This document shows, in pieces, positions 21,901 through 33,700 of a DNA stretch of 64,000 nt (its first letter is position 1; each line of letters starts with the position of its first letter). The notes beneath the pieces were generated by a model. It did not search any database. It was not told where the DNA came from and saw only the letters and a program-made list of their open reading frames with translations. This stretch comes from Diadophis punctatus similis (Eukaryota; Chordata; Lepidosauria; Squamata; Dipsadidae): contig JALIGW010000003.1 of assembly GCA_023053685.1 (NCBI GenBank), forward strand, positions 145,840,665-145,904,664. Reading direction: 5' to 3'. A program made the translations under genes and the position numbers.

Positions 21901-24091
21901 CAAAAATGTCAAGCTGTTGCTCACAGCTGCATGACTGAAACCACAACCGTTTACTATGCATTGAATGAATGCACATAACAAAGAGCGTGGCTCCAATCAT
22001 GTTATTACATACATCATTCCTTACATTTCACTGACATACCATGAACATTGGGACATTCATAGGAAACACAGGATCATTTCTAAGACGAGATGGCAGAACT
22101 TTTCCAATTGAAAAGTGTAGGGTCATTTAGCAGGGATTGAAATACTGTTTCATTTTTTACAGTGCACAATATTTACGTTTTATTTTTCCCAGTTTTTATG
22201 CATAATCATTTTATTCATGCTGTGGGGGAGGCTTTTGATTTTGCTCAGGTCACACTGGAAGTTGGGGAACTTAAACTCCCAAAAGCCTTAGGCAGTAGAG
22301 ACAATGATGACAGATGGGAAATGCTGTTTATCCTTGGAGGGATAGATTGGTTCCTTACATGGGACTGCAAGGAGATAATAATATTAGTTGTTAGCTGTTG
22401 CTAGTGCTGATTTTCCCAGAGGACTTCATCAACCTTAATGCTTGCTACTTCCATTAATTTCTAAATACTTTCCAGTTAAGTGGGCTGTTGTGTAAACACC
22501 TGTATTGCTTTATGTTGCGTTGGAACAGGTGTGCATTAAAATACATAATTATTTCTTCATTAACTTACAGGACATATTTGATTAATGTATCAGGGCTGAG
22601 ACTCCTGGGGATTTTTTTTCAATCTGAAATTTTTAAAAATTAACCAAATGTTTCCTTGTAGTGTTAAATATTTATATTGCTTTTTCATTTTAATATCAGT
22701 CATAATTAAAAGAGACTTTAATTTTAAATGGAATTCTGAGGATTGTATTTTCTCCTGTTACATTTATATATTAAATTGGCTCACTCACTTAACAGTTTCA
22801 AAGCTAATGTCATCCTGTTCTAAGATCCAGTTGAAGGACGTTCTATCGCAGTTTCTTAGCCCTTGCAATTTTAAGCTTGTGGACTTCCGCTCTCAGGTAC
22901 ATATAGGTACAGGCCTATATGCATGAATGTAATTTTTCCCCAATCCACGTTCTCTGGCCATTAAACTGAATCCTGTTATGCCTACTCCTCATCCTAATGT
23001 CAGGACTATTTGATTTATACCCAACCTTTCCTTGCAATCAAGATCAAAACAGCTAAACAAATGTAGACATTAAATTAAAATCTAATTTATATGCCTCCTG
23101 TCCTGTGCACTTGAGCTAACTGTTCTTAGCATTTAGAAAGGCCTCAAAACATACTTTAAAAAAAGATTTATTAATTTATTTTTTGCTATATTAATTTTAG
23201 CTTTATACTCTGTTGTAACCATTGGAAAACTTTGGAGCATGATAACAATCACATATACATAGATGACATAAATACAGTTGTCAACTCTAGTTTGTCTTCA
23301 AGAGTGTATGAATGCTCCCAAAAATCATTAAAAGGTTCAAGTAATTGCAGTTTGGCTGAATACTGATGCATGAATACCTAAAAAATCTGAGTCCAACTAG
23401 CCAACTTAAAAATTATGATTGTGTCAAAACACACTTCTTCATAATACATTTGTTTGAAAAATAAATAAAATTAATTAAGGTAGTATCCTCGAAGAGTTGA
23501 TATGATGAATTCCCATATGTAAGTGTCTCCAGGCGAAGTGTTGAAATTCGTCCTAAATGAAAGACCTAAAGTGTATAATGGACTTTCCTTACTAGGAGAT
23601 ATGACAGTCCATCAGCGTGCCCTTCTCGTAAAAAGTAAGGTGCTATAAAATTGTGGTAGAAACAGTGAAATATGTTTTTGTGCTGAAATGGCTTCTATCA
23701 ATCAAATGGCTGAAAATGGGGGAGTGGAGACAGGCTAGGCCATGCTTTTTGTTACTACTAAGATTTATTTTATTTCTTTTTCTCTCCAGCGTTCTGGCAG
23801 CTATCATGAATCTTGAGAGAATTTGGCCTACATTACAATGAGGATAAAATGAACGGATGCTGAAGGTGCAACTAAGTGCAACTCATATTGATGAGAAAGC
23901 TGCAAATTTGGATGCAGTTCCAGTGCAGTTGTAATTGAATGTTTCCAACCATTTATTTTATTTGCCATCCCTGCCAATCAATTAAGATTTGGATGGTGTG
24001 CAATGAATCAGACAACAACAAAATTCAGAAATGCAGTAAATTTATTGATTGAAAATAATGTAGTAAATTCATTTGTTGCTTTAGACTAGAG

Positions 24092-24461
24092 CAGGGATGT
24101 CAAACTCGATTTCATTGAGGGCTACATCAAGGTTGTGCTTGACCTTGGGGGGCCGGGGTGGGCGTGGCAGGGGCATGGCCAGCATGATGTTACTTGTGTC
24201 GGGGATGCCTGTGGTGGCCCGAGTGCTCTGCCAGCGAAAAAGGGCTCCTGGGCCGTTTTCGGCCACAATGGCCTCCTGCAGTCCTCTCCCAGCAAAAACA
24301 GAACTTGGGGGGATTACTGCGGGTGGCCCTCCCAAGCTCCGTTTTTGCTGGCAGAGGCACCATGGGACAGTCCTTTGCTGTTTCCAGGGTGGCCCCGCGG
24401 GCCAGATCCAAGCACTCTGCGGGCTGGATTCAGCCCGCGGGCCTTGAGTTTGACACCCCTG
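24092..24461. mobile_element. hAT element, 'GTCAAACTC' family
   Basis: The ends are CAGGGATGTCAAACTCGATT and GAGTTTGACACCCCTG. Flanks share only four of eight bases (GACTAGAG/TTTTAGAT), so the target duplication is decayed. GC-rich with internal inverted pieces like 20535-20953. Confidence 0.85.
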
Positions 24462-24971
24462 TTTTAGATGCTACCTGATATCCAAATGACTCTGGATGTT
24501 AAAAAGAATAGAACATAATTTAAAAAGCATTTTAAAAGACTGTTGGGAGAATTTCTTTTTGGTTTGTTCCTCACTTGGGTCAAAATGCCAGATAACATAA
24601 TTCAGAAACCGAAAAAGTTTTCTTTAGCAAGAAAGCAAAAGCATTTGAGTGTGACTGGCCCCTTACAAAAAAAAGGTGCAAAGCATTTTATGGTCACTAG
24701 TCCAGATATCTAGTTCTGGAATTTTCAAGTTTTAATTTCCTAATAAGGAATAGCCTAATTTCTCATGTTCTACCGTGTTTCCTCAAAAATAAGATCCTGT
24801 CTTATATTGTTTTGAACCCTGAAATAAGCGCTTGGCCTTATTGCCATACACTCAAAAGCCCGATTGGGCTTATTATCAGGGGATGTCTTATTTTGGGGGA
24901 AACAGGGTAGTTGGCATACCTTATCTGTGCTATGACTGTATTTGTCCCTACGTTTCTTTCTAATCTATGTA

Positions 24972-25359
24972 CAGATAGTCGTCAACTTACAACCATCCGT
25001 TTAGTGATGTTTGAAGTTTCAGCAGTACTGAAATAAATGACTTATGATTGTTTTTCACATTCATGATTGTCGCAGCATTCCCCATGGTTATATGATGAAA
25101 GTTTGGATGCTTGACAACTGGCATATATTTGTGAGAGTTGTAGTGGCCTGTGATCCCCTTTCACGACCTTCTGACAAGCAAAGTCAATGGGGAAGCCAGA
25201 TTCATTTAACAACTGTGTTACCAACTTAACAACTGCAGCGATTCACTAAACAACTGTGGCAAGGAAGATCATACAATGGGGCAAAGCTCACTTAACAGCT
25301 ATCTTGCTTAGCAATGGATATTTTGGGCTGAACTGTGGCCATAAGTCGAGGACTATCTG
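24972..25359. mobile_element. Mariner/Tigger-like nonautonomous element
   Basis: Ends CAGATAGTCGTCAACTTAC and GAGGACTATCTG with TA on both sides. Full-length family member; a second, more decayed relative follows at about 25430-25625. Confidence 0.85.
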
Positions 25360-25643
25360 TATACGACCTCCTTGTGTCCATGTACAATACAGGAAACTAA
25401 TCCCTTTGTTCAGTCTTTGTTCAGACTGCTCAAAATTATGGCTGCGCTGAAGAAGTGGATATCCAACTTGTCCTCACAGTTCCAGCCATTGCAGTGTGCC
25501 TGTAGTCATATAAAATTGATATGGTTGCTTGGGTGCCCAGATCATGATTATAATGTCTCAGAGGACTAGATCACGTTATTACCCTTTTCAACCATTTCCT
25601 GCTGGCTTCCCACAAAGCCAATGGGGAAATCAGCAGAGAATGT

Positions 25644-25790
25644 TTATTTATTTATTTATTTATTTGGCTTAGCTTATATGCTGCCCAATTCAACATGGAC
25701 TCAGGGCAGCTCAATAAAGACACAATAAAAAACATCTAAAACATGCTAAAATATATCACAATATAAAATCCTTACAACCACACATCTTCT
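25644..25790 (-). mobile_element. LINE 3'-end relic with ATTT tail
   Basis: A short (TTTA)n run followed by 'atgctgcccaattcaacatggactcagggcagctcaataaa', the decayed GCCGCCC..GGGCGGC signature. Confidence 0.6.
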
Positions 25791-26989
25791 CTCTGGGTTA
25801 TTAGTTGTTGCAAGTCCAGTAAATTGTTCTTGCCACATTTTCTCCCTAGGAATCTGCTCCATTGTGAAATCCCAGGGATAAATTTTGGCCTTTGATAGTG
25901 CTGTAAATCTAGCTTTCAATCTGGAAGCATACTAGAATCACTGAAATTAAAGAGCTTTGTATATGAAGCCTTTCATATGTATTTTCAAATATCTGCTATC
26001 TCACAGTAGCAGAACAAGCACAGTAGCTAGCATAAATATAGGTTTTGAATTTGGGTTTACCTTCTAAATAAATATATAAGAAAATCAAAACATGCCAAAG
26101 CTGTGATCCTAGAAAAAAATATATTACTCAAGCCAGAATTCTCAAAAACATGAAAATATTTATTGTATGGCCTCTGGCTGCAATTTTGCAAAGCATTTGT
26201 CCGAAGAAGTAAGCTTTACGTGTCCCCAACCACACATAGCAATCTAGATCAGAATTGTGGAATGGTTTTTTTAATAACTTTTCAAATGATTTGCTTTTTA
26301 CTGTATGCTAGACTCACGCTCTGCGAGATGGGCAGCTATATAAATTTGATAGACAAATCCTATCTTTAAATCCTATTTTTACTCTAGCCGAGTGTAAAAA
26401 TACATTGGTTCGCCAGTATTTCATGAAATCAAGAGATTAAAAATATAACCCTTCCATCCCTTGTGTTGTGACACAATCACAACAAACTTAAACATGAAAA
26501 GCGGCTACTTCCTATTCTGGCAGAATGCTTTTGCCTTATAAGCAGGAATTTGATAGAAAAATGCCTCCCCCCCCAAAATGTTATTTAGGTAGACTTTATG
26601 TTAGTTAAGTAAATGTATTGTTTTCTAGATAGGAACAAACTGTGACCTGAGGTTCATCCCCATCTCTCACTGCACTTCCACATGAAGTCTGCACCACTCA
26701 CAGGTTTGTCTCAGTTCTGTTGAAATGTTAAAAACTGTTCTCTTTCCAAGAACTGTTTTTTCCCTTTTGGCTCAGTAATGGTGCAAGAGGAACTGCCCTA
26801 AAAATGAGTTTCAGCTGGAAACATCAGCCCTGGGCAAAGTTGGGGGTGATCTATTTCCTTTCAGAAGAAACACTTGCATTGCCTCTCCTCCTGGCTCCAG
26901 AATTTCCCTTGTCTGGAGAAGAATGCTTGCTTGACAGCTTCACACCTCCTCCATAGTTGAGTATCCAACTTCTCTGAAAAGCTGACACC

Positions 26990-27090
26990 AGCCAGAGCAT
27001 AGAATTAGTACAAGATTGGAAGATGGGGAGAGACCCGGTCCATAGAATCACCAAGTGTTGGACACAACTGAATGGATAACATCATCGTCA
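26990..27090 (+). mobile_element. Possible BovB LINE 3' fragment
   Basis: 'gagacccggtccatagaatcaccaagtgttggacacaactgaatgg' resembles the BovB 3' end (hallmark 'ggacacgactgaa'). Too short and diverged to be sure. Confidence 0.4.
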
Positions 27091-28534
27091 TTGTCTCTGA
27101 CAATAGTTAAGCTGCAATCAAAGCCTTCAACTATGAGTTGTCAGAATTGAAAGTGTTCAGAGATCACTTTGGAAAGATAAGGAAATAGAAATGGTTGACA
27201 TCACAGTGCCTTTTGGCAGTCCCACTGATGACAAAATTTAGTGGAGCTGAATATTTCGTCTCTTCAATGCTAAGTAAATACCATGTCTTCTAAGATTTTT
27301 TTAAATTATAAAATACAAATCCATTACCCCATGTATTTGTTCAATGGATATAAATGCATTAGTGTATAGTTGAGTTATTGATGCCTGTTACACTTCTAAT
27401 TAAGTTTTGAGAATTGTGCAGTCTTTTATAAAACACAGCTGCCGCTTTTGAAAAATACAGAAACGTGTGTATGCGCGTGTATGTGAGAGAAATGGATGCC
27501 AATAAAATGGAACTAATTAATTCTATTGTGATGTGTTTCTTGGCAACCAATTTAGTAATGAAATCATATTTTGCAATTATATTACATCATATATTAGTAG
27601 AATTAGGAATACATGCTGAAGTAGCAGGTTTTCTCACTTTATGAATGAATAAAACTACATTAGTTCCAATCCTTTGAAATGGGTCTTTTGTTTTTATAGC
27701 TTGGCATTATGTTTCAGTTCAAAATGGCTTCCATCTTGCTATACAGATGTACATGAGGAAGTAAAAATCCCAAAACAATGCCGGACAGCATATTTTTGGG
27801 GTTCAATATGAAACAAAATGCTGGGAGTTTTAAGTCTTTAGTGTGAGCCTCTTTCTGAAAATTTTCTCCTTATTCAAAAACATCACTGACTCTTTTTCCA
27901 ATCTAGGTGGTTTTGTAAGAGCCAAGGAAAGAAAAGGTGTGCAAGAAAAAACTGACTAACACAAAAGAGAAACCTCCATCTTAGGAGAGAGACTGCTTCT
28001 GCAAACTGATCTATTCTCTACTAGACAGGTTTCCACTGTTCCATGTGCTACTCTATCCACAACAGCCAGTCTAGGCAATCTATAAACACATTTTCATCTT
28101 ACTTGTTTATGATCTCCTTTGTCATTTAGGTTATTCTTCCCAAAGTGGTCAGTGGGCAAAATTACATTCTGCATTGCTATTTGATTTTGCAGAGTACTTT
28201 GTTTTTTAAAAATGTTTTTCCAACAGTTATATAGACTACCTGAAAATTAGAAACTTATTGTATATCCCAAATTGGGCCTATAACAGATTTCAGCATGTGG
28301 AATTATATTCTTTATTCCTGTACATGAAGTCAATATTGCAGCCTAAAAAAGCAATCGCTGAGACTTGACACTGCTCAACTAGGTTTTGTTAAATTGTGTT
28401 TGCAGCTAGGAAGCTGCCCTGAGACTTGGGGGGTGGGGGAGAAAGGGAATGGGACACAGGCTTTTAAATGTGGTAAGAGTGCCATATTGCAAACAAAATC
28501 AGAAAAAATATGTCAGGTGCTAAATTTCTAATTA

Positions 28535-29517
28535 CCGTATTTTTTGGAGTATAAGACACACCGAAGTATAAGACGCAACTTAGTTTTGGGGGAGGAAAAC
28601 AAGGAAAAAAGGCCTCTGCCTCCAAGCAATTTGGCAAACAGCAAACAGCAAAGATGATATACACTGTTTGCTGTGTATTTCTGTGCATGTGTGCCTGACC
28701 CATAAAAAATAGCAAAGAAATAGCAAATGTACATTATGCCAGAAAGTTTTCTTAAATGTAGTCACACTAACTCTTCCCAATTATTTAAATAGATCTACTC
28801 CAAGGTAACTAAACTCTAATACTAAACAGGACACTGTTACATTTCATTACTATACTTGTACAGAGCTGTTAAAATTAATTAAAATTTCTGGAAGTATACA
28901 TTATTCTCTATTTAAAAGAAGATACAATAGCATTGGGCCTCTTCAGAGCAAGCATTTATTTTAAAAAGCTTCTTTATTTTGTTAAGTTGTCTAGATTTAC
29001 AGGGATCTCCAACCTTGGCAATTTTAAGACTTGTGGACTTCAACTCCCAGAATTCCACAGCCAGCAAAGCTAACAAAGCTGGCTGTGGAATTCTGGGAGT
29101 TGAAGTCCACAAGTCTTAAAATTGCCCCTGGCTCTAGAACAATAATAAAGCAGTCTTTAAAAAATAAGTCTAATAATTTGAACATTCTACAGACATTTAT
29201 AGTTATTCACTTACCCCCTTCCATCCAGTTCAGCAAAAAATAAAAATCTGCCTGTCTCTCCCAGCTATTTGCCTTTGTAGTTAGTTTCACTTTCATTTCC
29301 CCAGGTGGCAAACCTAATCAGCTGTGGATCGGGAAACTCCTACTGACTTGCTTGGCTTTACAGGCTCTTCCCTCTTTCCTACAAGCAGGTAAATTGCTGA
29401 AAGACAGAGGCCAAAGGGTGGGGGTGGCTGGGGCTGCATTCGGTGTATAAGACGCACCCAAGTTTTCACCCTCTTTTTGGGGGTAAAAAGGTGCGTCTTA
29501 TACTCTGAAAAATACGG
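28535..29517. mobile_element. 1-kb TA-target DNA transposon carrying a hairpin passenger (inverted copy)
   Basis: Ends CCGTATTTTTTGGAGTATAA and CTCTGAAAAATACGG with TA on both sides. It is in opposite orientation to 34443-35431. The hairpin element lies at about 29001-29133. Confidence 0.88.
29001..29133. mobile_element. Hairpin element (near-perfect inverted repeat) inside the 1-kb transposon
   Basis: Two arms of about 60 bp, each containing GACTTGTGGACTTCAACTCC and CAGAATTCCACAGCC or the complement, separated by a few bases. The same hairpin occurs at the same place in two sister transposons (34821-34964, 53021-53163). Confidence 0.88.
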
Positions 29518-30630
29518 TATCTATTTTGAAAGTACAAGCCTTCCTTCCCTTCTCCTCCCTCCCATATTTTTCAAACATTCAAACATTTTCTGAATTTTGA
29601 ACAATGTAATGACTTTGAGGCATACATTAACAGAAAGATCTACATGTACCGGTAAATAAACTATGGAAAAAGGATGAGTTAGAAATTAATTGGTGCAATT
29701 TCCCTTAAAACCACCAGATGGCAACTTTCTTTACCTTCAATGAAGCTAAACAAGTATGCTAAATATTGTATAGAATTATTTGATTATTGCTAAACATTCC
29801 TCTACTCTTGGAATAGCTTAGAATATGACAGACTTTGTAACAACTTAACAGAAGGTTGGAATGACTATATAATGTCACAGCAGGATGCTATTCTTTTAGT
29901 GCTACCTACCAACATGACTCACCCAAAGCTAATTTTGTGCTATCAATATAGTTACTAGTCATCACTGTCATGTTAGAGTGGGTAAATACTGTTGTCTAGA
30001 TAAATATTGACCTGTTGTATGATAGCTTATTTGATAGAATCAATCATGTTCCTGACATAAAGATTCAACAAATGAAAGACTATGGCCATAGATGGCAATT
30101 GAAAAAGGCACCATATCATTATGGTGCCTTTTTTATATATTATTATTATATTATATTATTATATAAATATAATAGCGGAGATTCTATTATAAAGTATTTT
30201 GCTACTTAATATTCAAAATTAATGTTTGAGGGGCAAAATACATTATCTTAATGTGCACACAAATTCTATTAAAAAAGAACACTATTTTATACATTTAGGA
30301 CTTATTTATTATAATATTGATATGAAATCCCAGCTTAAACAGAAATATTCATTCCAAAAATTTAGAAGTTTATGGATGTTTGCTTGTTGGATTGCATGTA
30401 CATAAAAACTAATTCACTCATTTACAATATTTGGTGAATCACACATTTGCTGCAGTGAGGACTCCCTGCCAATTTTGTATAAAAATAACAAAATTATTTG
30501 CATTTCTATTACTTTTATAATTCTCTTATTTCCAATATTTATGCAACTTCATTATATATAGTTCCACTGGTTCCGCTGAATTACGTTGACAGTCTGTAAG
30601 GGTGCAATATGCCTTGTTACCTTTTTCATG

Positions 30631-30636
30631 TTTATT
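30631..30636 (-). promoter_or_regulatory. Probable TIMM21 polyadenylation signal
   Basis: A minus-strand AATAAA about 65 nt downstream of the TIMM21 stop codon. No other hexamer lies closer to the stop; use of the site is inferred. Confidence 0.5.
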
Positions 30637-30701
30637 ATTCTGTTGTTCATTGCATATTATCAGTAAGTATCCCAGCAATGAGACTTTTTCCAATTATTCC
30701 A

Positions 30702-30794
30702 CTATCTATTGTCTTCAACAATTATCGTTCTTCTAGGGTAGCTATCAATATCCACAAATATATAACGATATTCATATTTTCCACTTTCAGGATT
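30702..30794 (-). CDS. TIMM21: TIMM21 exon 6 and stop
   Basis: 93 nt encoding [20 protein letters not shown] then [10 protein letters not shown] and TAG. The SYPRRTII motif is a family signature. A minus-strand AATAAA (tttatt at 30631-30636) lies about 65 nt past the stop and is the probable polyadenylation signal. Confidence 0.95.
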   Translation of the reverse strand, partial: NPESGKYEYRYIFVDIDSYPRRTIIVEDNR

Positions 30795-33700
30795 CTGTTA
30801 AAAAAGAAGGGTAATTTCTGTTAAAAAAGAAGAAAGAGAAGACGTGGGTAATTTAAGTATTAAATCAGAGATGTGGAAATAAATCTGACCTAAAGGCCGA
30901 ATCCTTACATGTCACAAAGGTCAGATTATCTGAGCTGATTATCGCCGGGCACAATTCAAGGTGTTGGTCATTACCTTTAAAGCCCTACATGGCTCAGGGC
31001 CAGGTTATCTTCGAGACCTCCTTCTGCCACACAGCTCCCAGCGAGATCCCACAGAGTTGGTCTCCTCCAGGTCCCGTCAGCTTAACAGTGCCGACTGGCG
31101 GACCTGCGTGGGAGGGCCTTCTCTGTGGCTGCCCCAGCTCTCTGGAACCAGTTACCTCCAGAGATCTGGGTTGCCCCCACCCTATTGGCCTTCCGAAAAA
31201 CAGTAAAGACCTGGCTTTCCCGGCAGGCCTGGGGCCATTGATCTTGCGGTTGCAATTGGTGAGATCCCGCCATGAAATGATATGCATGGGTTTTAAATTG
31301 TTTTAAGATGTTTTTAATGTTTATTCTGTTGTTAAGCCGCCCAGAGTCCTTTGGGAGTTGGGTGGCATATAAATTTAATAAATCTAAATCTAAATCTGTA
31401 GGCTTTCTGTGAAAGCCTTAAATCATGGTCAATGACAGTGCTTTTTTAAAAAAGCAGTCAGTTCTTACATTCCATCTTCTCTTTTATAGGTAAACCTACT
31501 ATAATTCACGATATTGTCATGTCCCAGCTTATATGGTATGCAACTCTGAGGAAGAGCTTGAGGTTGCCACTTATACTTCTACAAGCTGGAGGTTTTCCAC
31601 ATTAAATTACTGTCTATACTTTATTGGAGTTTTTGTACCTCTTTGACTTCAAGATGAACGGTTCCTTGTTTTCCTTTTTCAGATCCCTCAATGTAGAATT
31701 TTAGACGCATGTATTTCAGTCCATCTTTTAAAAACTCAATGTGGCTGATGAAAAACACAAAAGAAATATTTTTCCAACTTAAGAAAACAATTCTTCAAAT
31801 CGTACATGTGCAATTTTTGGATAAAGCAATTGTGACTTCAAAATTTAAATGCATGGTGCAGCCAATGGTAAACAATTAATTAACAGAAGATGGGAACACA
31901 GTAAACAAAATCCTTCAAAGGTAAGGTGAAGTGAGCAATACTACTACGATGAAATGTCAATGTTTTCGATGTAGTGTGAAGAAAGGATAGGAAAACTTTG
32001 AACTACGTATTTTGTTGAGACACACCAGTTTCCTAGATTTTATTTGATTAGATCCATCCATTTATTATATGTACTTTGGATCTGTGCCACAATAAACATT
32101 ATCTTCCTTCTAGAGTGTAATTACCGTATTTTTCGGAGTATAAGATGCACCTTTTCCCCACCCAAAAGAGGGTGGAAATGTTGGTGCGTCTTATACACCG
32201 AATACAGCCATTTTTGACCTCCTGAAGCCCCATTTTTGTGAAAAACGGGGTGCGCAGAGGATTTGGGAGGCCTGCAGAGTTCTCCTGGGGGCCAGGGAGG
32301 ATAAAAACTTTTTTTTAACTTACCTCTTCGAAATCTTGTTGCGTCTTATACACCGGTGCATCTTAATAGTCCGAAAAATAAGGTACCGTATTTTTTGGAG
32401 TATAAGACGCACCTTTTTCCTCCCTAAAAGTGGCTGAAAATTCAGGTGCGTCTTATACTTCGAATGTAGCTTTTTTTTTCAGCCCTAACTAGGTGCTAAC
32501 AGATCTTCCCAGCTCTTACCTTGCAGGCTCTTTCATTGTTACTCTCTCAGAAGAATGTTTTCCAGCCCTAAGTCTTTGCAGGGTTTTTTTTCACTGCTCT
32601 ACTTGCTCCAAAGAAGTTGTTTTCTAGCCCTAACCAGGTGCTAACGATCTTCCCAGCTCTTACTGGCTTGCAGGCTCTTTCATTGTTATTCTCTCAGAAG
32701 GTTTTTTTAAGTCCTAACCAGGGGATAAAATAATATGCTGCAGCTGCTCCGAATAAGTTTTTTTTTAGCCCTAACCAGGTGCTAATGATCTTCCTAGCTC
32801 TTACTGGCTTGCAGGCTCTTTCATTGTTACTCTCTCAGAAGAAGGTATTTTTAAGTCCTAACCAGGGGATAAAATAATGTGTTGAAGCTGACCAGACTAA
32901 GGATGCTAGCCAGATGAATACCTGGTAGGCAGATTGTTTTTCCCTATTTTCCTCCCCAAAAACTAAGGTGCATCTTATACTCCGGTGCGTCTTATACTCC
33001 GAAAAATACAGTAAATCTTTTTATACCTAACCTACTTAGGCTCATGGTTTTGACTTCCAAATCCACCAACACAATCAGATAGACTATTTCGATAAATATT
33101 ATTTATGTCTGATTCTATCAAGTTTATTCAAAAGCAAATTTCATCAAGGGTATTTAGGGGAAGTGAACTGAATCAAGTGTACACAAGACTAAAGTCAGAA
33201 GCTAGAGAATACAACAGTAATATAGACCTCCTTCAGTTAATATTAGCTTCGGAGTCTCCTGTCTAGTAATACCTATCATCAAGGCTCAAGTAATACCTAT
33301 CATCAAGGATCCACACGCAATCTTGAATTTACAGTTACAATATTACAAAATGTACTAGACAGTTGTATATGGCATTTTTTTGGTCTTAATTTAAGTAAAC
33401 TGACAAATAGCCCTGCCAGGCAATCTTCCATGTCTTCACACTGATAATGTGTGCTCATTGCTTTTCAGCTATAGTATAACACGTTTGATTCCGCTGTTGG
33501 AATGTTGTAAACCTGGAGCTGTGACACAAGTTTAAGATTTAAAATATCTAGAAAATTGCTTACCCAGTCATTATATAAATCCTATGTACATAACTTACAT
33601 TCTAAATTACCTTTTTAAGGCAAAAATTGCATTATTGAAAACCATATGCTTAAAGAGAAAGAAAATCAGATTTCTACACTGGGAAAAACAGAAATAAAAT

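Larger units (their letters stand above)
13345..30630. other. CYB5A-TIMM21 intergenic region
   Basis: The two genes converge, so this region holds both 3' flanks and no promoter is expected. No coding exon is recognised. It contains LINE relics, CR1-like sequence, several hAT and mariner-like elements and a 1-kb TA-target element, listed separately. Stretches without listed features look like old, unique AT-rich DNA. Confidence 0.75.

Noticed and set aside
24081..24478. Dense overlapping frames on both strands
   Set aside because: They are shadows of a GC-rich hAT element with inverted internal repeats.
30961..31306. Open frames that look like a protein-coding exon in TIMM21 intron 5
   Set aside because: They are the ORF2 tail of a dead L2/CR1-clade LINE on the opposite strand.
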